NCBI RefSeq assembly: GCF_041260155.1
Contig: NC_091936.1
Location: forward strand, 41,818,963 to 41,882,962
Source: Ptychodera flava
Taxonomy: Eukaryota > Hemichordata > Enteropneusta > Ptychoderidae
DNA length: 64,000 nt
Direction: 5' to 3'
Each line of letters opens with the position of its first letter. The stretch's first letter is position 1. The translations under genes were made by a program, and so were the position numbers. Below, in pieces: positions 51,701 through 62,469 of the stretch. The notes beneath the pieces are model-generated. The model did not search any database, had not been told where the DNA came from, and saw only the letters and a program-made list of their open reading frames with translations.

Positions 51701-54700
51701 GCAGGGCTAACTGCAAAGTTGTCCCTTGTACGTGCGCAACAGGCCCAATAATGGCAACAGCAAACCGTTTGGTTTGATTCAATTGTTTACGTAACTTATG
51801 TGATGAATTATTGATATGTCGGACTTGAACAACTGTACAAATTGCTAAGGACTGTGATTTTGACTGTGGAAACGATCATGATCAAAGCGTAGTGCACTGG
51901 TAGGATTTCTCCGAGAGTGGCCCTCGATTTGCATGCATCGACAATTAGGCTACTCATACACTGATATACCACGAGACTGTAACCCGTACGACCTTAATAA
52001 AGTGATTGATACATCAACTTTTAAACATAACTCGTATGTATTAGCAAATTTACGATCATTGGTTCTGGCCAAAGGGTTTTACACAGGGGTGTTGTTCTAT
52101 GCAAAGACCTGGCTACTCTGGAAAACGAGATGTGTCCGACCTATTAGGTCAAATGTGTTGCTCTTCAAAACGATCATGGATGTTTTCCTTGCAGTGTTCT
52201 ACGTTTCGTTTGTATGGACGGTAGACGTTGCAAACGCTTCAATTTAAGGGACTGCCCGATCATCCTGGGTTCATCAACTATACCGGCGGCGTTAAAAAAC
52301 CGAGTGTCGACTAGCTTTCCACCTTTACGCAGCGGCCAGTGCCGTTGTATACATGCGTACGGCTCCAAAACACCGTTGCCCCTACATCAGTCCTTTCTAC
52401 CCAGCTTCCTATGTACCACCATATATGCTGTAGTGGGTATTTAATTGCAAAGGTTGATAGGTAACTGAATCGTTTTACATGTCACACTATGACTGAGGTA
52501 ATGACCTTCGGGGAGCTACGCGAATGTATGAACTACGTGAACTCTGCGTGATCGACCCATTCATATAATGTTGCGCCCTTAGTGGCGCATCAAACGTAGA
52601 ATTAATGAGGGCCATTCGAGATTTTATTGTGCAATGGCGCGTCCTAGAATTAACTTTGCAATTAGTGCGATAGTACGCTATCAAGTCTACGGTTCTGCAA
52701 TGTCTATATAGCGTGTGAGGGGAGTGTGATCTGGGGAACGCAAACAAGCTTATCTGCATATGAATTTAGGACACGCCCGCTATCAGTAATGACTGCTGAC
52801 GTCATTGTTTTTCCCACTGAAGCCATTCGCTGTGGCGATGTGTCGACACGCAAGGCTCCAAAAATTGGTAGTTTTCCGCGATTTATTTTATTTTCCTGGG
52901 ACTTTTTCTCTGAACAACTGTCATTCCCGGCCGACATCATCACTTGGTAACAAAGTATGCCCGTGTTGAGGCTCGTGCACGTCTAATTATCAAATGCCGT
53001 AGCGTAGAAGTATCAAAACATGTTTTTTGCGTTTTTCTCGAATTCAATGTGTGAATGAAGTACCCGTCTTTGGCACCTCGTCAATTCGCGCTCACAAGCA
53101 CTAGCTGCTTGAAATTCACACCGTCCATTGGAAACATAATGAACTCAAAATTCGTGTCTGGGATTTCCTTTATGTGCCTTTGTTTTTTTTTAATGCGCTC
53201 TTAAAGGTGTTGGACGAAGGTGCTTTTCAAGGAATTTTAATTATCACGCCATATAATTTGAATAGAGCCTCCGAGAAAAAATCGCAGACACGGTTTTGAA
53301 GGATATTGTCAAGGCTTGTCAATGAAGAAATTCCAACCGGAAATCTTGCAGCGTGTTTGCATAAGGCCGGGAAAACCGTTTTTTGGAAGGTTCAGCAAAA
53401 CGCTTGTCATGTGACTCTTATGCAAATAATGACCGTGCACTGTGCTTGGTCGGATAGCTCTATATCAGGGCTTTCAGAAAATGTATACTTTATTGGGTTT
53501 GGGAAATGTTGAATTGAGAAAAAAATAAAAATCTGAAAGTGTCTAAAAGGTATTTATCATCCTTAAACACCACAATACTTGTATCTATACTGCCACTATG
53601 CTACCAAATGCTTTCTTCATCAAAAATTTTTATTTGTGTGGCTCACAAAATTTTCAACATGACTTTAAAGACTGCATAAATTAGCCACATGAGGAGCTTT
53701 TAGCTTACATATATGATAAGTTGTCATACTGTGAATACTGAATAAATGCTGAAGAAGTATTCTGTATCTGTGGTAATATACACTTCACATTGCTACCAGA
53801 CTTGTAGAATTGCCACCTAATTTTATTTCTGGTGAAAAAAGTTTACCACCAGAAATGAAAAAATATTTCTATCCTTCTAATGTCATAAAAACACAGATAG
53901 TTAATGTAATAAAAACTGAACAAATATTTGTTTACTGTAAAAATTATCATGAACAACATACAAAACATCTTGATTTGTATAATTGGGAACTTCTGAATGC
54001 CAACAAAGCTGTTGCCACACTTGAAATCGTAAACTGTCTAAAGTTGTTCAAAGTGGCTACAGATTTTTCATTTGGCTAACGAGTTGGCTAATCATTTTGG
54101 TGATCTAGGGAAGTCCTGCAGTTTATGCGAATGCAGTAAACTACTGAAGGTTTTATGTTGGTACAATTTGACACAACACCAGTGGTTTATTACTTACCTT
54201 TAATGCACTCACCTGACTAGTCTATTTAACACCAAATATAGTACCAGGTGATGATGATACACAATGACACTGTACAGTGTTATTTTATTGAAAAATATTA
54301 TGTCCCTTAAAAATGTAATTTGTCCCCATTTAAACCTACTGTGGGTCACTGTGTCCTCATGCTAGCAAAACCTGGCTAAAACACTGCTTAATTACAGTAT
54401 AATACCAGATAAATAATAACAGTAAGAAAAATAAATATTAATTAATCTTATGGACATTAATGAATGAAAAAGCCCCCAAATTGAAGTCCATGGGCCAAAA
54501 TGCCCCTACTCTCTGATCCTAGATTCAACACAGTGTCAGTATTTGTTTCACAAAAAGTTTTATTGAACAAAATCATATTCTCACACCCCTCAGAAATCGT
54601 TTAAACTGTTAACCATCAAGATATGGTGATGAGAGTTAAAATTAAGGGAACACTAATATTTGAGATGGATCTCTCAAGTGTCTTGAGTGAAGACAGGGCC

Positions 54701-55950
54701 ATCTTATGGAAAAGCTTTTCTGTTGCAGATGACCCTGTCTGACAGTTAAAATTTAAAGTTCTAAAGTAATTTTCAGAAACAAAATTACAGTGAAGATACC
54801 ACAGTTATGTGATATCCTCACTGTAATTTGTCTGTGAACCTCACTTTGAGACTTGAAATTTCATCTTTCTGACAATTCACGGGATAAACAGCTCAGAGAT
54901 GTATTCACATTCAAAATTTATTGTTTCATTTTGTTTGTTTCAGATTTCCAAGTGTATTGTAGGTTCTGAATAAAGATACCAGCCTTGTTGGTTACCAACA
55001 AGGCTGGTACCTTTATGGTGTATATGTGTGTGTTAAAAACAATATTCTCTGACACAAACGCTGCGATTAGGTCAACAAGTGACCACAAAGGATTATGGGA
55101 TTGTCCTAAAGATTTTTCTCGATTTAGGACATATGTCCTAAGCATATACTTCAGCAGCAGAATCCTGCCTAAGAGTCAGACCGAGGTTTGAAAATTATCA
55201 TGTAGTAAACATCAAGTAGCAATAGTAAGTTCTTTAGCTTGTATGATACCTGTATCTAACAGGTTGCTATGTGTTACATTCAAGGAAAGGCCACCAGTAT
55301 TCATAACAAAGATCTCAAATTTTCTATGTGAGCCAAATGCAACAAGACACAGCAGATTGTCACAATTTTTGTCTGATTAGCAAATTGCTGTTTTATTTAT
55401 TCAAAAAACTACATGTATATCACTTTCATGGAGCATTTCCACAAATGATAAATGAACACTTACAGTTTATGCAAATGCTGAATGTTGAATTTGCTGAAAA
55501 TTCGCTTTCTGCCCGAATGACATCTTCAAATAATTGCAAATATGCAAGATCAAAAATAACAAATGATAATTGGTGTAATTTTGGCATTTCAAAAATAACC
55601 ACCTATATTCATTTTCACCGGACTACTTTTAAAATCAAATAAACTCCTTGGAGACATTCCAGGTTGCAAGTTTATCAAGTATTGAACTTTTCATTCAATT
55701 TGACTGAGCAGTGGTGGATGAATCCGGTACAGAGAAAAGATCAACAATCAGAGTTATGCAGCGCCATCTATTGTAAATGATATGCATTCTTTCCTCTTTT
55801 CAGCTGGTTCGGCAATATTACAACAGTGGTACAAGCAGTAGTTTTTCACATCCTCGATGTCCTGTTATATTTTTGAGCATAATTGTACCCCCTGATGTCG
55901 TTGATGTCAATTTAGACCCAAACAAAACAACTGTGTTGCTACATAACAAG
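42312..55950 (+). CDS. PMS1: PMS1, MutL-family mismatch repair protein; N-terminal five exons
   Basis: Exons are 42312-42488, 43479-43764, 46290-46570, 48218-48340 and 55804-55950: 338 codons, GT-AG introns, phases consistent. These cover the whole MutL N-terminal module: ATPase motif [13 protein letters not shown], motif [10 protein letters not shown], motif [15 protein letters not shown], then [12 protein letters not shown] and the transducer-domain end [15 protein letters not shown]. Alignment to remembered human PMS1 is continuous through this point. MutL proteins are GHKL ATPases; PMS1 pairs with MLH1 in the nucleus, and its own repair role is minor in mammals. The first ATG adds 15 residues before the methionine that matches the human start (42357). 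The HMG-box and C-terminal dimerisation parts are not found in the remaining 8 kb. The open frame running past 43764 is intron read-through. Confidence 0.94.
42673..42726. repeat. (CAT)n trinucleotide microsatellite in PMS1 intron 1
   Basis: About 17 near-perfect CAT units. Confidence 0.9.
44255..45030 (-). mobile_element. LINE (CR1/L2/Jockey-like) 3' fragment in PMS1 intron 2
   Basis: Minus-strand frame 45012-44461 reads as the C-terminal part of a LINE reverse transcriptase: [54 protein letters not shown] and [11 protein letters not shown] 3' tail follows and ends in ATAATACTAATAATAG-type repeats at about 44260, the usual end of such elements. The body is 5'-truncated but this part is still open over about 183 codons, so insertion is fairly recent. 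It is antisense to PMS1. Confidence 0.88.
48341..49640. other. PMS1 intron 4, first part; nothing recognised
   Basis: AT-rich, no exon-like stretch between the exon ending at 48340 and the repeat region from 49650. Confidence 0.5.
49651..49910. repeat. Dispersed repeat, copy 1
   Basis: The segment from about 49803, CCTCAACAGAAAACTACAGC to TACAAATTCCCTGGTACGT, recurs at 63864-64000 with few changes. Upstream, in both copies, lies a CCCTG-containing junction preceded by different sequence (here with several GGCAAATGGCCGG motifs). Family unknown. Confidence 0.6.
51607..51709. mobile_element. 103-bp fold-back transposon with 9-bp target duplication
   Basis: The arms are near-perfect inverted copies of about 48 bp, TAGCCCTGCGTACGATGCTG... 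at both ends. ACTGCAAAG flanks the element at 51598-51606 and 51710-51718. Arm identity suggests a young insertion. Size class, TAG...CTA ends and 9-bp duplication match the element at 29876-29945, with unrelated arm sequence; Mutator-like origin is inferred. Confidence 0.85.
51920..54080. other. PMS1 intron 4, middle; no gene recognised
   Basis: CpG-richer than its surroundings between about 51.9 and 53.3 kb, with open frames up to 104 codons but no known motif and no splice-bounded exon. A fragment near 53970-54110 ends in TTTGGCTAACGAGTTGGCTA, a text like the subterminal part of hAT-type elements. Confidence 0.35.
54779..54831. repeat. Fold-back hairpin
   Basis: ACAAAATTACAGTGAAGATA... 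pairs with a right arm reading ACAAATTACAGTGAGGATA... inward; about 24-bp arms, two mismatches and one indel, 4-base loop. Confidence 0.6.
54970..55016. repeat. Fold-back hairpin
   Basis: ATAAAGATACCAGCCTTGTT pairs with a right arm reading ATAAAGGTACCAGCCTTGTT inward, with almost no loop. Confidence 0.6.
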
Positions 55951-56566
55951 GTAAGTAGTGGTTTTTATAAATTTTCAAGTGTGAATGAAATCCACAAATT
56001 AAAGTCAGGGAGACTTTTTGGTGATATGTAGGTCATAACATAAATGCGAATAATATAAGTCATCAAAAATTTCAAATGATTTAAAAAATGTTTGTGACCT
56101 GACCGAGCAATGTGGCAGGCTTCTTTGTGGTTTGTCAGGGTGATGTGAAGGGCGCCCTCTAACTTATGACACATTGTTTGACATCTCTTCGAGTCAATGA
56201 AGGAATTTCTAGAAATCTCTTGCATCAGCACTCTACCAGTAAACGTTGAATGTTTTAAGCTTCTCACATATATGACTTTCATGAGTTGCTGGCATGCCAA
56301 TCCAGCTAAGAACGCATACTGGTGCTGTGATGAAAGAAAAGTAGCAAACATAGCAAATTGTGCTGAAAAATCTTTATTGAAACAGTTAAAATTATAATAA
56401 ATTTAGGTAATCAAATGTAACTGAAGTTGATATAGTCTCCCTACCATATGCTGTATAGAAGTAGAATAGATGAACAGTGGTTTCAACATTAAAAGCAACA
56501 TCCATGTAAAATTGTTACGAACATATTCAAAGCTGTTTTTTCCGTTTCCCCATTATCTATGTTAAA

Positions 56567-56711
56567 GAACTTCAATCCCATCACTAAAGATGATGAAAAT
56601 GTTAACCATCTTCCTGCCAAATCTGTGGAGATTTGCGTCAATTTCCGAGGTGCCCAGAAGTTGGCATCAGGGGGCTTCAATAATGTCAAGAAATATATTG
56701 AAAACAATTAA
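56567..56711 (+). CDS. Candidate terminal exon downstream of PMS1 exon 5
   Basis: A pyrimidine-rich tract and AG end at 56566, followed by 47 sense codons and a TAA ending at about 56711. The text includes HLPAKSVEICVNFRG and GGFNNVKKYIENN, which looks coding. It is in phase with PMS1 exon 5 (both phase 0), and an AATAAA lies downstream at 57239. It does not match remembered PMS1 sequence, so it may be an alternative end, part of another gene, or a gene remnant. I do not recognise it. Confidence 0.25.
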
Positions 56712-57238
56712 CTGCAATGAATTACTACATACTAGTAACTAATGGTAGAAAAGAAACAAATCAAATTTTACAGAATAGAAAAACGTGAACATCTTTGATT
56801 TGATGTCCCGATATTGAGTGATCAACTCAGAGAGGTTCAGTTACATGTGATTTGAGACCCTCTTATGGACACCTGTTTATGGCGGCAAATTATGCAGCCC
56901 TTGGCTGGTTGTGTAACCTATTTTATAAAAACAATCTCTCAACCCTGAGGGAAATTCACCTTGGATATTATGTGATGCAAAGGTAACACCATCAATGAAG
57001 CATCAATAATTTCACAGAGTAATAAACACCCCTACCAAGTCCACCCTCTCACCACCATGGTTTGGCCCAGACCCATTGTTATCAATGGTGATTGTGGATA
57101 AAGTTACAGGGTATCGGGTATGTACAGGTTAAGGTTCACGCAACAGAATGTAAAACCTTGCTACAAATAGGATGTGTCTGCTTTCATGAAATATACTGTC
57201 AGTTTAACCAGAGATTCAGGTTCTGTTGAGTTTGAAAA

Positions 57239-57280
57239 AAATAAAACGACTCCCAGCATGCATGTCACATCACCTTTATT
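57239..57280. terminator. Facing poly(A) signals, plus and minus strand
   Basis: AATAAA occurs on the plus strand at 57239-57244 and on the minus strand at 57280-57275. The minus one is about 380 nt past the stop of the modular gene. If both are used, transcripts from the two strands converge here. Confidence 0.4.
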
Positions 57281-57656
57281 TCCATCATTCAATTCAGTTT
57301 GACGTATTCAGAACTTTGTGAACCCTAAACAAAATATTGCTTTTCTGTTTAGTACACATAACAAGAAGAGTGAAGGTGGTGTAGGGCAAATTCTGTTTTG
57401 AAAACTCAAGGAAAGGGCAAAGTTTCATGTGAATACCAAAATACTTGTGTGTGATCATGTTTTCTTGAACTGCTGGACTAATATCCCAGCAAAGAAAGTC
57501 AATGGAAGGGAGGAACCTAAATTTACTCAAAACTGATCTTTACTGTTATAATTCTAGTAACTATGTTTTTGTATCACAAAATGCTTACAACAGGGAAGCT
57601 TGCAGTTGCGTTGATTTCTCTGCCCCAGCATCGTGTATTTCCTTTTGTGATTTTAT

Positions 57657-60600
57657 TTATTCTGTGACCTCAATCACATGCTCATTTCCATCAAAGTAAT
57701 ATTGTACAAAGGTTAGATCGTGATCAATACCATCACATTTTGTGATTCTGATTACAACTCTGTGAAAATCTGGTGAACTTTTGTTGACATATTGCCTCCG
57801 AATAACCCTACAGGCCTCGTTTGCTGAGCAGCCATTGGAATCAACTTCCTGAACCTTCTCCAGTGTGTTGGAGTACAAATAGTAAAAAGATTTGGTTCCC
57901 TTTGATTGCCACAGTCCCAGACCATCATCCAGCAAATGCTTCCAATTGGTCGACTCTGAAGTGTAACACAGAAATGCTACATTGTGACAAACACCAGTTG
58001 GAGTCACTGTGGCAATGTTATCTTTGTCACCAGGATGTAACATTGTCATTACTGCTTCAGCAGTTGCTATTCCAGACTTTCTGCCTTTAAATAATATCGG
58101 CAAATCAGGGTTATCGTTGTAGAACTCTACTTCAGAGTCTTCTTCAGGCATTTCTCTGGATAATAAATATTTTAAAATATGTCGTCAAAAAGTATTCCGA
58201 AGTATTTCTAGTCTTATTCTGTGAAGTTGTGAGATCACAAATACTACCCTAATTTCAAAATATGTATTTCAAAATGATCTAAGGTGGTAATGCATATGTC
58301 ATCATATTTTCCAAATGTTGAAAAAATTCATTTACACTTGCGTGTGTGGTCCTTTTTGGTTCATGTTCTTGCTTTGAAATGTATTAGACATTTCATGTCA
58401 TAATTTTTCAAAAATTGGATAAAATATTATCCAGTTCAGTCAATACAGTACCATTTTTGTTCATTATATTGCCAAACACTAAAAGTATTTCATTTTGGGA
58501 GTGACAATTTGAAAACGTATGTTCTTTCAAATATATATACAGTACCTGTCTGCTAATGGTTCACATTCAGAAATGGACTGCATGGCGTCAATAGATGCTG
58601 GTATACTTGTTGTGGGTGTTCTGATCTGCAAAATTAAATGACAACAACACCAAATAAGTACATGTAGATAGTACCATTCAATGGAAAGTAGGTGATGAAT
58701 GTTGAGAAGAAAGATCTTTGACAAATTGAAAATGAAAATTTGATCAAGATTTCAGAAAACAATTGCATTTTTGCTGAGAATACATCTGTAACCACTTATG
58801 TTTGTTTTTTTGTGAATGATTCCATTATCATAGTGGTCTTATTTTTAAGATCGTATAGGAATAAATACATGTATATGTTAAGTATAGTATTGTTACCATG
58901 GCAAAACATTACATGTACAAGGTCAAAACATGTAAGGTAAATGCCTCCTCAATGTCTTCAAAAGAGTACCGCATGAGTGTATGTATTGAATGTCAAAATG
59001 ACAGTCCCTCCACTACTCTGACTGTGTCAAAGTAAAGGATGTGAACATTGATTGGTTGAAGGGTGACATATGATAAAATGCAAGTATCTGATTGGCTATT
59101 TGGATCTCATGCTAGATTTATAAGTGTGGACAGAGCAACATCACTCGACTTTTATGTTGTACTATTTTTATCAGTAGATACAATCTTCTTTAGCACACTT
59201 CACAAATGAAATGGATATTTCATTCCTCGGTCACTTGCTCTTGAGAAACAGTTACAAATTTTGCTTACTGCCTGTGAATTTGTCATTTCCATCTGGTTTT
59301 GAGGAAAGCTGTCACTTGATGTTCCATTTGTGACACTACTGTCACCTTCCAGTGGAATACCTGATCTGGACACTTGTGAGGTTGACGTAAACATTGCCTG
59401 TATCTCTGCAGACTTCACCTTTCTTAATTCTGATTGTGTGGGTTCATCGACTTCAATTGTATGCTCCTCGGCATCAAAGAAATACTGCACAAATGTCAAC
59501 TTGTCATCAATCCCATCAGGCTTTGTCACTCTTACAATCACTTTGTGAAAGTCTTTGGACTTTTTGTTGATATATTGTCTCCTTGTGACTTTATAGGCCT
59601 CATGTACCGAGTCATCACTATCATCAACCTCTGAAGTTGTGTGCTTGTAGAATAGTGTTTTGGTCCCCTTAGTTTCCCAAGATCCAAGACGGTCATGCAA
59701 TATCTCCTTCCAGTCTCTCCATTTTGTAGTGTCACACAGAAATGCTACATTGTGACAAACACCAGTTGGAACAGCTGTGGCAATGTAACTTGTGTCTCCA
59801 GGTTTCAATATTATGTTCACAGCATCAGCCGTACGGAGTCCTTTCGTCCGACCTTTAAGATATATCGGCAAATTTTTGTCATTGTTGTAGAACTGTACTG
59901 GGCCTCTACGTACTTTATCAGTTATTCTGAAATTTAAAAAAAAAGTGTCAATCATGGCACTGTGCTCCCATTTGATGAGAACAGAAGTACATTTAACACA
60001 CATAATGTGATATCTATTAGACAAGAAGTTTCAGAGAGAAAGGTATTTTGGTAAAAGTTGAGATATTTGATATGTATCAATACTGTATCAATACAATATT
60101 GCTAATTTTGCCTCAATGTAGACAATATTAACTTAGAAAATCGCAAGGGACATGCATAGCACATTAGAAACCTATCGGACAAGTGGTTTCTGAGACTTTT
60201 AACCCTAAACAGCAAACATTGCCTTAAAAACGATATATCTTGCGAATTTTGTCATGATTTGAACGAACTTGGATATATTTAAATATCATCTCCATGAACC
60301 AGCATACCACAATTCAAACCTATCACACAAGTAATTTCTGAGAAAGTTCTTTCATTAAATATGATAAATTTTATATGAATATTGCAATGTTGGTAATATC
60401 ATCAGGATTTGTAAAATCTAACTTACACCAGCCCTTGAGTCCTGTAAACTAAATATCAAGCTATATGGTACGTGGCTTTGGAAAATTATCTTTTTTTACC
60501 ATTTTTCACATTTTCAAGCTAATGTACCAATTTTTGACTAAAAAAAAAAAGTGTCCAGTATCTCCTTTTACAATTTCATACCAAATACCAATTTAATAGA

Positions 60601-62454
60601 TCCCAGGTCCCACCGCAGCGGGCTTTAAATAATAGGTGCAACTCTTTTCAAATCATAAAAGTGGACAGATATACATACATGCATACCGGTACATATGTAC
60701 AAACAACAGACGACAGAAGTCGTATGATCTGATAAACTTCTGTTGCCATAGGCAAATAGGAACTTAAAGCTGATGTGCATATGCTAACACTATCAGATTA
60801 TCCTCATGTTTTTTCCCTGTTCATTTTTTAATATATTTTTTAATGTACATATTTTTTTTCTTACATCTTGACACTGTGTGAGAAGAGCGTTTGGTCCAAC
60901 AGTCTATCGAATTTAAATAAAAGACTAATAACAATAATAATAATAGTCATAATAATGTCAAGTTTGAACAAAATTGGTTAAGACACAAAGGAGCAATATT
61001 GGGCGCTGACAGAAGAGTCTGGATCAATCTGAAATCTACATTCTTTCGACATCTACATTCTTTCATACATCTATACAGTACCTGTCCGCTTGTCCTGGTT
61101 CATGTTTAGAAGTCAGCTGAATGGTCTTAGTCACTACTGTACCTGTTGTGGGTGTTCTTATCTGCAAAATTAAACGACAACAATGGCAAGTGGGTAAATG
61201 GTTTTGTTAAAATAAAATAAAAGAAATCAATGAAAGTTGAGAAGAAACACCTTGACAAATGAAAACAGAAGTCAAGATTTAGGAAGACAATCTGTCTATA
61301 GCATTTTGCTGAGAATGCATCTGTAATCATACAAATATCTTCACTGTTGATAATCTTTATTTTTGAGTCAATTATAATTTAACATGCTAACATGAAATAC
61401 CAGATCAAGTTTTGTTACATGTAATCGGAAGAATTTCAATTTGGTCAATCATTTCACATTCACACATAAAAGTTGAAGGTCAAAAAAAATGAGCTCAACG
61501 TCTCCTCAGAGATGTCATATATAAGATATACAATATGAAAGTGATTATTATATGTGACAATTAATGTACACCAAACAAAGGTGGCAAACATTGATTGGTT
61601 GAAGAGTGACATGTGACAAATGCAAGCATCTGATTGGCTATTTAGATCACAAGCTAGAATTTAGGTCTGGACAAAGCAAAAACATTTCACTGTGGTGCTG
61701 TACTATTTTTATCAGTTGATAGAATCTTTACAAATGAAACGGATATTTTATTCCTAATTCACTTTCTGTGGATAAACAGTCACGAATTTTGCTTACTGCC
61801 TGTGAATTTGTCATTTCCATCTGGTTTTGAGGAAAGCTGTCACTTGATGTTCCATTTGTGACACTACTGTCACCTTCCAATGGAATACCTGATCTGGACA
61901 CTTGTGAGGTTGACATAAACATTGCCTGTATCTCTGCAGACCTCACCTTTCTTAATTCTGATTGTGTGGGTTCATCAACTTCAATTGTATGCTCCTCTGC
62001 GTCAAAGAAATACTGCACAAATGTCAACTTGTGATCAATCCCATCAGGCTTTGTCACTCTTACAATCACTTTGTGAAAGTCTTTGGACTTTTGGTTGATA
62101 TATTGTCTCCTTGTGACTTTATAGGCCTCATGTACAGAGCAGCCACAATCATCAACCTGTGTCGTTGAGTACATGTGGAAAAGTGTTTTGGTTCCCTTGG
62201 TTTTCCAAGACCCTAGACCATCATGCAATATATCCTTCCAGTTTGTCCATTTTGTGGTGTCACACAGAAATGCTACATTGTGACAAACACCAGTTGGAAC
62301 AGCCGTGGCAATGTAACTTGTGTCTCCAGGCTTCAATATTATGTTCACAGCATCAGCCGTACGGACTCCATACTTCCGGCCTTTAAGACATATCGGCAAG
62401 TTTTTGTCATCATGGTAGAACTGTACTGGGCCTCTACCTACTTTATCAGTAATT
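57657..62454 (-). CDS. Unrecognised modular gene: three repeated-domain exons with linker exons, 5' end not in view
   Basis: Exons on the minus strand: domain C 62454-61797 (658 nt), linker 61161-61082 (80 nt), domain B 59926-59269 (658 nt), linker 58625-58546 (80 nt), domain A 58155-57657 with the stop. GT-AG junctions and phases (domain in at 2, out at 0; linker in at 0, out at 2) join them into one frame of 658 aa, open to the right. Each domain has LPI-LKGR, then GVCHNVAFLCDT, a W-LGSW-KGTK block, VTRRQYIN-KS-DFHKV, and LTFVQYFFDAEEHTIEV. Domains B and C add a Ser/Thr/Gln-rich tail of about 55 residues; domain A stops just after the core. Linkers begin IRTPTT. There is no signal peptide or membrane segment in view. 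I do not know the family; the W-basic-aromatic pattern is only loosely reminiscent of CG-1 DNA-binding domains. Separate tandem genes are possible but fit the splice sites less well. Confidence 0.7.
58546..62454. repeat. Tandem genomic duplication, about 1.4 kb units
   Basis: Segment 62454-61082 (domain exon C, 635-bp intron, linker) and segment 59926-58546 (domain exon B, 643-bp intron, linker) match through exons and intron alike. For example, both introns share ACATTGATTGGTTGAAG and ATCTGATTGGCTATTT. Domain exon A is an older, more diverged relative outside this duplication. Confidence 0.85.
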
Positions 62455-62469
62455 CTGAAATTCAAAAAA

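Larger units (their letters stand above)
51370..54533. mobile_element. Possible 3.1 kb hAT-like composite in PMS1 intron 4
   Basis: The left CAGTGTTCATTCTAGGAT is mirrored on the right by sequence reading CACTGTGTTGAATCTAGGAT inward, and both are followed by GGCC/GGGGC-rich text. CAGTGTTNNNNCTAGGAT ends are seen in hAT elements. The right terminus is imperfect and no 8-bp duplication is clear, so this may be two unrelated fragments. No transposase frame recognised. Confidence 0.3.

Noticed and set aside
51933-52247. 104-residue frame in PMS1 intron 4
   Set aside because: No recognisable motif and no support from splice sites; its openness fits the local GC-richer composition.
59330-59937. 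Plus-strand frames opposite the modular gene
   Set aside because: They are antisense shadows of domain exon B; the same holds for frames at 57821-58090 and 61962-62483.
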